NCBI GenBank assembly: GCA_021798955.1
Contig: JAJZBK010000008.1
Span: 1 to 64,000, forward strand
Length of the DNA stretch: 64,000 nucleotides
Origin: Actinomycetes bacterium
Lineage (GTDB): Bacteria; Actinomycetota; Acidimicrobiia; Acidimicrobiales; RAAP-2
Reading direction: 5' to 3'
Below the pieces are notes generated by a model. That model worked only from the letters and a program-made list of their open reading frames with translations. It made no database searches and was not told where the DNA came from. Both the position numbers and the translations under genes were made by a program. Below are positions 18,266 to 25,059 of this stretch, in pieces; the first letter of the stretch is position 1, and every line of letters begins with the position of its first letter.

Positions 18266-18349
18266 GGGCGAGTGGCGGAATAGGCAGACGCGCAGGATTC
18301 AGGTTCCTGTGTCCGAAAGGACGTGGGGGTTCAAGTCCCCCCTCGCCCA
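18266..18349 (+). tRNA. tRNA-Leu (anticodon CAG)
   Basis: The acceptor GGGCGAG (18266-18272) pairs with CTCGCCC (18342-18348), with A as discriminator. The anticodon stem CAGGA/TCCTG closes the loop TTCAGGT, giving anticodon CAG at 18300-18302. A variable arm GTCCGAAAGGAC, typical of class II tRNAs, and the T-arm with GTTCAAG follow. CCA is not encoded. A leucine tRNA beside fhaA is conserved in actinobacteria. Confidence 0.97.
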
Positions 18350-18792
18350 CTCCAGAGGTACTTCCGTCCACCCGCTCGTCGCACTGGCCGGCGCCGACGT
18401 TCGCCTGGCGCCTGTCGGCGCCTCCGGCAACTGCTTCCTGCCTCACCCCATCGCACACCGCCGCGATCGAGGTGGTGCGGCGGTCGGTTGCGTACGCCTG
18501 TGCTGGAGCGGTCGTGGTGCAACAGCATGCCAGTCACGTCGCCGTCGGGTTCGGTGACGACCAGCTCGAGCACCTCTTCTCGATGCTGCCGTGCGAGCTG
18601 CTCGATCCCTGTCGCTCGACGTGGCGTGAGGCAGGCCAAGGGACACCGACGCTGGCGGCGGACTCGCTGGAAGCGGGGGGACCAGTGCATGGGCCCGGTG
18701 GCGAGCGGGACGGTTCACGGTAGGGGCCGTCCAGGCGTGACGGAGCGATCGACTGAGGAGCCTGCACTGCCCCACGAGCCCTCTGACAGGCG
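18350..18792. other. Gene-free segment 3' of tRNA-Leu
   Basis: About 440 bp separate the tRNA from the operator of the XRE gene. Open frames exist on both strands, but none has family resemblance or a convincing ribosome site. I looked for a second copy of the tRNA 3' end within the next 1.8 kb, as expected for an integrated island, and did not find one. Confidence 0.55.
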
Positions 18793-18812
18793 GTATATGT
18801 AATTCCATATAC
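18793..18812. promoter_or_regulatory. Perfect inverted repeat upstream of the XRE gene
   Basis: GTATATG (18793-18799) and CATATAC (18806-18812) form perfect 7-bp arms around TAATTC. The site ends seven bases before the XRE start codon. It is strikingly AT-rich for this genome and may overlap the -10 region. It is a likely autoregulatory operator for the HTH protein. Confidence 0.6.
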
Positions 18813-18819
18813 TTGGCCC

Positions 18820-19422
18820 ATGGAGCAGTGGCAGCGAACTGCAGGAGAAGCCCTCCGCTCGGTCCGACGGTCCCGAGGACTGACCCAGCGTGCGCTCGCC
18901 ATGCTGTCCGGCGTGCCTCAACCGACGATCTCGGAGATCGAAGCAGGAAAGCGACAGCCGTCCCTCCCCCTGCTGGCTCGGATCATCGAGAGCGCCCAAG
19001 GTCCGACCGAACTGCGTCTGGGGCCCCACGAACGCCACAGCGCCGCCAGCACCGCCGAGCGCATCTCCACGGCCCTTGGCCCCGGAGGGTCCGGCGAGGA
19101 CACCGCCCTGAGAGCCGTCCTCGACCTACGCGATGCCCTGCTCGATGCCGACGGCGAGCGGCGCGATGCCCTCGCCCGGGAGGCGCCCCGCCTGACCGGT
19201 AACCGGCGCTTCGACGCCTTCGTGGCCGGCGTCGTCGAGGAGGCCTACGCCCGAGCACACCTCGATCCTCCCGGTTGGACCCAGGAGCGGACGCGGTTCG
19301 TCCGCCCCTTCTGGTACCTCTCGGGCCTGCCCGAGCTGCACTGGTGGGAGTTCACGACGGCACCGGGATCGCTCCTGCGACATGGCGTGCTGGCCGCCGA
19401 GGCCGAGCTCGCGAGCGTGTAG
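18820..19422 (+). CDS. XRE-family HTH protein, probable antitoxin/regulator
   Basis: The 200-residue protein has an XRE helix-turn-helix at residues 10-65 (RRSRGLTQRALAMLSGVPQPTISEIEAGKRQPSLPLLARI). The C-terminal part is unknown, with a Trp/Phe-rich stretch (PFWYLSGLPELHWWEF). It starts seven bases after a perfect AT-rich palindrome, and the next gene begins two bases after its stop. An HTH protein directly ahead of a nucleotidyltransferase-fold protein is the layout of several toxin-antitoxin systems. That function is inferred from context; it could also be an ordinary autoregulator. Confidence 0.75.
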   Translation: MEQWQRTAGEALRSVRRSRGLTQRALAMLSGVPQPTISEIEAGKRQPSLPLLARIIESAQGPTELRLGPHERHSAASTAERISTALGPGGSGEDTALRAVLDLRDALLDADGERRDALAREAPRLTGNRRFDAFVAGVVEEAYARAHLDPPGWTQERTRFVRPFWYLSGLPELHWWEFTTAPGSLLRHGVLAAEAELASV

Positions 19423-19424
19423 CC

Positions 19425-19985
19425 ATGACGGGGGAGGAGATGACCGCCGCACTGCATGCGCTCGGTGACGCGCTCGAGGCTGAAGGGACCACCGGTCGGA
19501 TCTTCCTCGTTGGCGGCGCTGTCATGGTCCTGGCGTTCCAGACCCGCGAGTCCTCCGACGACCTCGATGCCGCGGTGGTGCCGAACGAAGCGGTCCTCCG
19601 AGTGGCGCGAGCGGTGGGACGGCGCCGGGGGTTGCAACCTGACTGGCTCAGCGAAGCGGCCGCGATCTTCATCCCGATCGCCAAGGAGCCTGACTGGCAG
19701 CCGACCGGCACCTACGGCACGCTCGAAGTCCTTCGGGCCGACGAGGCCACGATGCTGGCCATGAAGCTGCGAGCCAGCCGGGGCCTCCGAGATCGAGGGG
19801 ACATCGAGCTCCTGGTCCAGCGCTGTGGGCTCACCACGAAGGACGAGGTGCTGGCTCTCTACGAGGAGTACTTCCCCGAGGATCCTCTTCCGGCTCGGGC
19901 CGGGCCGTTGATCAGGGCAGCTCTGGCGAAATCGGAGCCCACTGATGGAGACAGGGGCCCCAGGGACGACGGACTGTCCTCCTAG
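19425..19985 (+). CDS. Nucleotidyltransferase-fold protein (DUF6036-like), probable toxin-like partner
   Basis: The 186-residue product resembles small polymerase-beta-type nucleotidyltransferases of the DUF6036 kind. Visible features are IFLVGGAVMVLAF and SSDDLDAAV, matching the GG-...-DxD metal-binding pattern, then KLRASRGLRDRGDIELL, where the related families have a conserved K/R..D element. A second possible start is the ATG at 19440, which has GGGGAGGAG directly before it. It lies two bases after the XRE gene, so the two are co-translated. Related two-gene systems block growth by modifying RNA or protein. Activity here is inference. Confidence 0.68.
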   Translation: MTGEEMTAALHALGDALEAEGTTGRIFLVGGAVMVLAFQTRESSDDLDAAVVPNEAVLRVARAVGRRRGLQPDWLSEAAAIFIPIAKEPDWQPTGTYGTLEVLRADEATMLAMKLRASRGLRDRGDIELLVQRCGLTTKDEVLALYEEYFPEDPLPARAGPLIRAALAKSEPTDGDRGPRDDGLSS

Positions 19986-20080
19986 TCATCAGGGCGGTGG
20001 CGGGGCGGCCATGTTGGGGGCGTCGTGGCGGCGGTGCACCTCGGCTGCCTGGTGCCGGGCGCATCTGCGGAGCTACGAGG

Positions 20081-21271
20081 TCAGGGCGCGCCGGGGGACG
20101 GCGCCGCACCACTATCCCCCGAATCGGCCGACCCCGACCCACCCAACCCGCCCGGTCCGGTCCGGTCCGGTCCGGTCGATGTACCTCCAGCCGGGACCGG
20201 CCCGCCCGACGACGAGGCCGACGAGGATGCCGCTCCGTAGGTCCGGTAGTACTCCTTCCACACCAGCCGATGGACGGGGACCTTCCGAGGCAGGTCGCGG
20301 ATGCCAGGCAGGAACGGCACCAAGAGCAGGCCGAGAGAGAGGACCGTCATGATGGCGATGACCTCCACGTCGGCGTTCCTCGACGTGCGCATGGGGTCCA
20401 CCTGGTACCACATGGTGTAGAGCCACAGCCACGGCTGGCCCGGCCAAGAGCCGGTCTCGTTCATCATCCCCCACTGCGTGCCCTGCATCTTCTGGGCCGT
20501 GACGATCTTGTTCCAGTAGCTGTTCGGCTGGGCCACCGCCGAGTCGCCCAAGAAGAGGATGGGGTTCGTGTAGTTGGTGGTGTAGAAGCTGGCGTGCGCC
20601 ACCAGCTGGGCGTCGAGACCTCCGGAGCGCGCCATCGACAGGAAGCCTGCGAGCATGGTGCCGACCGGGCCGTAGTTGCCCGGCGGCACGACCATGCGGG
20701 TGTCGACCACGGTCGCCTTGGAGAGGGCTCGCCCGTAGGCGGTGTCCCACGCCATCTTGGTGGCCTCGGGGGCGCGCTCGTAGGAGTGCAGGGCGGCCGT
20801 CAGAGCGGGCTGACCGGACACCGTGCCCAGGGGATCGAGCACGAAGTCCTTCGCCGGGTCGATGGGGTCGGTGACCCCGACGGCCCGCTGGATGGACACG
20901 CCGTAGACGTACTGGACGGAGCCCGATCCGTGGTTGTACGGAGGTCCGTAGGTGGCCGACGTGCTGGTGCCGTTCAACTCGCTCAGGGCGATCTGGGTGA
21001 ACCCGATGGGCTGAGCCGACGCCCACTCCTGCAAGGTGACCGCCGGCACGTCCGGCGACGAGAAGAGGATCGCCAGCACCGCCACCAGGATGACCACGAC
21101 CACCATCGCGATCGTCCCCTCCTTGAGGATGTCGTAGCGGCGGTGCGGGCCGCGCCACGGCGCGGCCTCGGCCTGCTGGCGCGCCCGACGCCGAGCCCGG
21201 CGGCTCTGCTCGTCGGGACGACCACCATCCGGGCCCGGGGCCGTGTCGGCCAACGCGTGCACTTCGCTCAT
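20081..21271 (-). CDS. Membrane protein partner of cytochrome b
   Basis: The 396-residue protein has a basic N-terminus, one membrane helix (about 55-75), a large outside domain without cysteines, a second helix near residue 320-340 ending VPFLPGIRDLP, and a low-complexity Gly/Ser/Pro tail. It has no CxxCH heme site. Its ATG overlaps the stop of the cytochrome b gene (ATGA), so the two are made together. Position suggests it supplies the C-terminal subunit of a cytochrome b complex. I do not recognise a named family. The tail is encoded in part by a CCGGT pentanucleotide repeat (20152-20176). Confidence 0.6.
   Translation of the reverse strand: MSEVHALADTAPGPDGGRPDEQSRRARRRARQQAEAAPWRGPHRRYDILKEGTIAMVVVVILVAVLAILFSSPDVPAVTLQEWASAQPIGFTQIALSELNGTSTSATYGPPYNHGSGSVQYVYGVSIQRAVGVTDPIDPAKDFVLDPLGTVSGQPALTAALHSYERAPEATKMAWDTAYGRALSKATVVDTRMVVPPGNYGPVGTMLAGFLSMARSGGLDAQLVAHASFYTTNYTNPILFLGDSAVAQPNSYWNKIVTAQKMQGTQWGMMNETGSWPGQPWLWLYTMWYQVDPMRTSRNADVEVIAIMTVLSLGLLLVPFLPGIRDLPRKVPVHRLVWKEYYRTYGAASSSASSSGGPVPAGGTSTGPDRTGPGGLGGSGSADSGDSGAAPSPGAP
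20152..20176. repeat. CCGGT pentanucleotide repeat, five copies
   Basis: Five CCGGT units run from 20152 to 20176 inside the 3' end of the membrane protein gene. A five-base unit can shift the frame if copy number changes, which would alter the C-terminal tail and stop codon. Confidence 0.9.
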
Positions 21272-22305
21272 CGCTGGCCTCCGGTCACCACGGTCTCCTC
21301 CAGGTCTGCTGCGATGCCGAGGGGGCCCGCTTCGGGTCCGTCGTGCGTCGACTGGTGCTCGGCCGACGCGACCTCGCCCGCCGCGCCGCCGCCCGTGCCC
21401 AGGTGCTCGGGCAGTGCGTCGATGGGCGGTGCCACGCCTCGGAGCCGGACCATGACGATGTGGATGGTGACGATCACGACCAGCACCAACGGGATGAAGA
21501 CGATGTGGAGCATCAGCGCCTGGCCGAAGTTCATGGTGTTGAAGAACGCCCCGATGCCGGCTCCGTTCATGGCGTCCTTCGCCTCGAAGGCGATCCACTG
21601 GGAGTCGAAGTTGGTCTGCGACATGTACCCGGTGAACGCCTCGAAGACCGCCACCAAGAACGCCACCACACCGGTCATCCAGGTGAGCTGGCGCTTACCC
21701 CGCCACGACGCCATCCAGAACTTGCCCCAGAGGTGGATGGCCATGAAGCCCATGAAGCACTCGACGCTCCACAGGTGGAGGGAGTTGACGAACAGCCCGA
21801 CGGCACTCTCGTGCCACCAGATCGGTCCCTCCAGCGCCAGCACGCACCCCGAGGCGATGACAGCAGCCAGGGACACCATGGTGAGGACGCCGAACACGTA
21901 GATCCACGAGGCGACGTAGGCGGGCTGGCTGTCGGGGAGCATCTTGTCGGGAGGGAGGTGGCGGAGCCACACCGACCGGAGCCGTGCCGTCCACAAGGTC
22001 GGGTCCCCGGTAGGCGGCGCCGACTTCGGACCGGGCCCACCGGTCGGAGCCGCTGCGGCCGATCCCTCCTTCGACCCAGGCGACGCCGGCCCAGCCGGCG
22101 TCGTGCCCGTCGAGCTGCTGCCCCGGGGCTCGCCGTGCCGGCTGTGGACGAACGGGACGAGCAGGGCCAGCACGAAGAGCACGAGCATGGCCACGATGAC
22201 CAAGAGGTTGGCCAGCGAGATGAGGACGAACCCCCAGTGGAAGTAGTGACCGGGAGCGTTGAGGTTGACGACCGACGCGAACAACGGTCCTGTCGACGTC
22301 ACCAC
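21268..22305 (-). CDS. Cytochrome b N-terminal domain protein (bc/b6f-type, diheme)
   Basis: The 345-residue protein carries the four-helix cytochrome b core that moves electrons from quinol. Two histidine pairs are visible: His177/His191 (H-x13-H) and His267/His282 (H-x14-H). The 14-residue spacing in the second pair is that of b6f and Firmicutes-type enzymes. An extra N-terminal membrane helix (about 23-53) and a Pro/Ser/Gly linker precede the core, which is unusual. I chose the GTG at 22305, which has GGGAG nine bases upstream. The downstream membrane gene overlaps it. No Rieske protein or cytochrome c gene is in the window. Confidence 0.82.
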   Translation of the reverse strand: MVTSTGPLFASVVNLNAPGHYFHWGFVLISLANLLVIVAMLVLFVLALLVPFVHSRHGEPRGSSSTGTTPAGPASPGSKEGSAAAAPTGGPGPKSAPPTGDPTLWTARLRSVWLRHLPPDKMLPDSQPAYVASWIYVFGVLTMVSLAAVIASGCVLALEGPIWWHESAVGLFVNSLHLWSVECFMGFMAIHLWGKFWMASWRGKRQLTWMTGVVAFLVAVFEAFTGYMSQTNFDSQWIAFEAKDAMNGAGIGAFFNTMNFGQALMLHIVFIPLVLVVIVTIHIVMVRLRGVAPPIDALPEHLGTGGGAAGEVASAEHQSTHDGPEAGPLGIAADLEETVVTGGQR

Positions 22306-22461
22306 GATCCACCGCTCCCGCCGACGTCGCTTCGTGCTGCTCCCACACCTGCTCCTCTCTGCGCCGCCCCCGAGCGACGCTACCGGGCAGCAGGGCCGGG
22401 AAGCAATGCCGCGAGCTGTCGGGACGGATGCCCTTGGCACCGGCCCGGTGACGCCGGCAGG

Positions 22462-23514
22462 TCAGGTGACGAGGTCGGCGACCACCGCAGCCAACCCGTC
22501 CGGGTCGAGCAACGGTGCAGTGACGGGCCGGAGCCCGATGCTCGCCACGGCGCGCTCGTCGGCGTCACCCTCGTCGAGCACGAACGACCCGATGAGCCCG
22601 GGGAAGCGACGGGCGTAGTGCGCAGCGACACCGGCAGCGGAGTCCTCGTCGCCGGTGGCGGCGAGCACCTGTCGGCGAGCCCTGGCGTGGTGCTCGACTG
22701 GCCCAGGAGGCGGGGTCGCTGCCGTCGTCGGCGCGACCGCCACCACCCGCCGCACCCGCTCCAGGGCACCGACCACGCCGTCGAGCGCCAAGATGGTGCC
22801 GATGCTCGTCACCGGGTTGCTCGGGCCGAGCACGACGGCGTCGGCACCAGACAGGGCGGCAAGCGCCGCCGGAGCACCCGGGCCGCGGGCGACGATGACC
22901 TCGTGCACCGACGGGACGGCCCGGGCACCGACGTACCACTCCTCGAAGCCGGTGACCCGGCCGTCGGCGAGGGCCAGCAGCGTGGGCGACGGGAGGTCCG
23001 ACGCCGGCAGGACGGCGACCCCCGCAACCCCGAGGCGGCGAGCGAGCTCACCGGTCACCTCGGTCAGCGACGCCCCCGAGCGCAGGAGGTCGGTGCGGAC
23101 CAGGTGGGTGGCCAGGTCGCGGTCGCCCACACCGAACCAGCCGGGCTCGCCCAGGGCTTCGAGTGCCTCCCGCCCGTGGAAGGTCTCGCCGGCAAGCCCC
23201 CAGCCCCGCTCCCGGTCGAGCCGTCCGCTCAAGGCGTAGAGCACCGTGTCGAGGTCGGGGCAGACCCGCAGGCCGTGCCAGTCGAGGTCGTCCCCGACGT
23301 TCACCACCGTGGTCAGCCGGCCCGGTCCGAGGGCCTTGGCCAAGGCCGGTACCAGATGGGAGCCACCAAGCCCCCCGGTGAGCAGCACCGTCCCGCCCCC
23401 GCTCACCGGACCACCCGTCCCTCGCGGCGGCCCTTCTCCCTCTCCGTGGGGGTCCTCACCGAGCGAGCTCGCCCCGGCCATTGCGCCGACCGCCTGCCCG
23501 GGAGCAGTGACCAC
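22462..23514 (-). CDS. cofD: CofD/FbiA, phospholactate-type transferase of coenzyme F420 synthesis
   Basis: CofD joins the phospho-side chain precursor to the deazaflavin FO to give (dehydro-)F420-0. Family marks are visible: VLLTGGLGGSHLVPAL, VNVGDDLDWHGLRVCPDLDTVLY, FGVGDRDLATHLVRTDLL and GPSNPVTSIG. The conserved domain starts at about 23388, so the first 40 residues from the GTG at 23514 may not be translated; other GTG codons exist at 23403 and 23388. No cofE/fbiB or FO synthase gene is adjacent. The gene is divergent from an acyl-CoA dehydrogenase and shares with it the palindrome at 23544-23561. Confidence 0.9.
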   Translation of the reverse strand: MVTAPGQAVGAMAGASSLGEDPHGEGEGPPRGTGGPVSGGGTVLLTGGLGGSHLVPALAKALGPGRLTTVVNVGDDLDWHGLRVCPDLDTVLYALSGRLDRERGWGLAGETFHGREALEALGEPGWFGVGDRDLATHLVRTDLLRSGASLTEVTGELARRLGVAGVAVLPASDLPSPTLLALADGRVTGFEEWYVGARAVPSVHEVIVARGPGAPAALAALSGADAVVLGPSNPVTSIGTILALDGVVGALERVRRVVAVAPTTAATPPPGPVEHHARARRQVLAATGDEDSAAGVAAHYARRFPGLIGSFVLDEGDADERAVASIGLRPVTAPLLDPDGLAAVVADLVT

Positions 23515-23531
23515 CAGTCATCTACTCAACC

Positions 23532-23561
23532 TATACCGCGGTACTTGACTGACGAGTCAAG
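23532..23561 (+). promoter_or_regulatory. -10 box followed by 18-bp palindromic operator
   Basis: TATACC (23532-23537) is followed after six bases by CTTGACTGACGAGTCAAG (23544-23561), an inverted repeat with perfect 7-bp arms. It matches the thiolase site at 8993-9010 in 16 of 18 positions, and the distance from the -10 box is nearly the same. It lies between cofD and the acyl-CoA dehydrogenase and could control both directions. Confidence 0.7.
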
Positions 23562-23718
23562 GAGGTGCAAGGTTCGAGTTGCGCCATCGTCACGACCTCG
23601 GGCGCCCGTGCCGCACGGGGGGCTGGCAGGCCGCGACGTGCACGACGACCCGTTGTGCCGCCCGACGACGCAGCGGCCTGCTGCCGGAGCGGGCACCGGA
23701 CACGAGTGGGGGGACGAG

Positions 23719-24969
23719 ATGTACGCAGAGCTCCCGTCGGGACTTTCCGAGGAGCAGGAGGCCATCCGCACCGAGGTGCACCGGTTCGGCGCCGACGTCC
23801 TTCGGCCGACCAGCCTCCAGCTCGACCGCCTCTCACCCGACGACGTCGTCGAGGCGAGCTCCCCGCTGTGGAAGGTGTTCCGGGCGTGGTACGAACTAGG
23901 GAGCCACGCCGCGTCGCTGCCGGCCGCCTACGGCGGGCTCGAGCTCGACGCCGCCACCAGCCACGCCCTCTTCGTCGAGCTGGGCTGGGCTGCCGCCGAC
24001 CTCGCCATCAGCCTCGGGGTGGCAGCGATGCCCTTCCAGCTCGCCGCCCAGGTGGCCCTGCTGGCCGGCAACGACCGACTGGCCGACGAGGTGATCCGTC
24101 CGTTCGTCGAGGACCGTGAGGCACGCTACGTCGGCTGCTGGGCGATCACCGAGCCCGGCCACGGCTCCGACACCCTCGGTGTCGGGCGGGCCGAGTTCCA
24201 CGATCCCGCCGGTGCCGGTGCCTGCCGTGCCCGCCGGGACGGCGGTGACATCGTGGTGAGCGGGCAGAAGTCGGCGTGGGTCTCCAACGGATCGATTGCC
24301 ACCCACGCGCTCTTGTTCTGCACCATGGACGAGCAGCGGGGCATGGCCGGGGGCGCCGTGGTTATGGTCCCCCTCGACCTCCCCGGGGTCAGCCGGGGGG
24401 CACCCCTCGACAAGCATGGCCAACGCGCCCTCAACCAGGGCGAGATCTTCTTCGACGAGGTACGGGTACCGGGGTGGTGCCTGCTGGCCGACCCCGACCT
24501 CTACCCGACGGCGCTCGAGCTCACCCTCTCGCACGCCAACTCCGGCATGGGCGCCGTCTTCGCCGGGCTCGCCCGGGCCGCCTTCGAAGAAGCGCTGACA
24601 TACGCACGGGGGCGGGTCCAGGGGGGCAAGCCCATCGCCGAGCACCAGCTCGTCCAGTCGAAGCTCTTCACCATGTTCGCCCGCACGCAGCAGGCGCGTG
24701 CGCTCTCCAAGACAGCGATGGTGGGGCTCTCCGAGCTCGGCGGACTGGGCGGGCTCGCCCACGCCATCAGTTCCAAGGTCACCTGCACCGACACGGCCTT
24801 CGCCGTGGCCAGCGACGCCGTCCAGATCTACGGTGGCACGGGCATGGTCCGCGGCCTGCTCGTCGAGAAGCTCCTACGCGACGCTCGTGCCTCGCTGATC
24901 GAGGACGGCGTCAACGAGTTCCTCGGCCTCGTGGCCGCCCGGCAACTGGTGGACTCCTATGCCTGCTGA
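23719..24969 (+). CDS. Acyl-CoA dehydrogenase
   Basis: The 416-residue flavoprotein shows the family order: N-terminal helices, CWAITEPGHGSDTLG, VSGQKSAWVSNGS (flavin-contacting segment) and the C-terminal QIYGGTGMVRG. The catalytic region reads IEDGVNEF, keeping a glutamate. The ATG at 23719 has a weak GGGGGACG nearby. The leader from the operator is about 157 nt. Downstream are an acyl-CoA ligase and a thiolase-like gene on the same strand, so the four or five genes form a catabolic run. The acyl substrate is unknown. Confidence 0.88.
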   Translation: MYAELPSGLSEEQEAIRTEVHRFGADVLRPTSLQLDRLSPDDVVEASSPLWKVFRAWYELGSHAASLPAAYGGLELDAATSHALFVELGWAAADLAISLGVAAMPFQLAAQVALLAGNDRLADEVIRPFVEDREARYVGCWAITEPGHGSDTLGVGRAEFHDPAGAGACRARRDGGDIVVSGQKSAWVSNGSIATHALLFCTMDEQRGMAGGAVVMVPLDLPGVSRGAPLDKHGQRALNQGEIFFDEVRVPGWCLLADPDLYPTALELTLSHANSGMGAVFAGLARAAFEEALTYARGRVQGGKPIAEHQLVQSKLFTMFARTQQARALSKTAMVGLSELGGLGGLAHAISSKVTCTDTAFAVASDAVQIYGGTGMVRGLLVEKLLRDARASLIEDGVNEFLGLVAARQLVDSYAC

Positions 24970-25059
24970 GCTCCACGGAGCCGCTCGGACACCGTCCAAC
25001 CACCCCGGGCTCGGCCAGGACGCGCCCTGCCCGGTTCGCCCGGCCACCGGAGCAGGCGC

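Noticed and set aside
18331-18690. Minus-strand open frame in the gap after tRNA-Leu
   Set aside because: Arg/His/Pro-rich, overlaps the tRNA 3' end, and shows no family pattern or ribosome site.
21343-23718. Long in-frame extension upstream of the acyl-CoA dehydrogenase start at 23719
   Set aside because: It runs antisense to cytochrome b and cofD and carries no dehydrogenase sequence.
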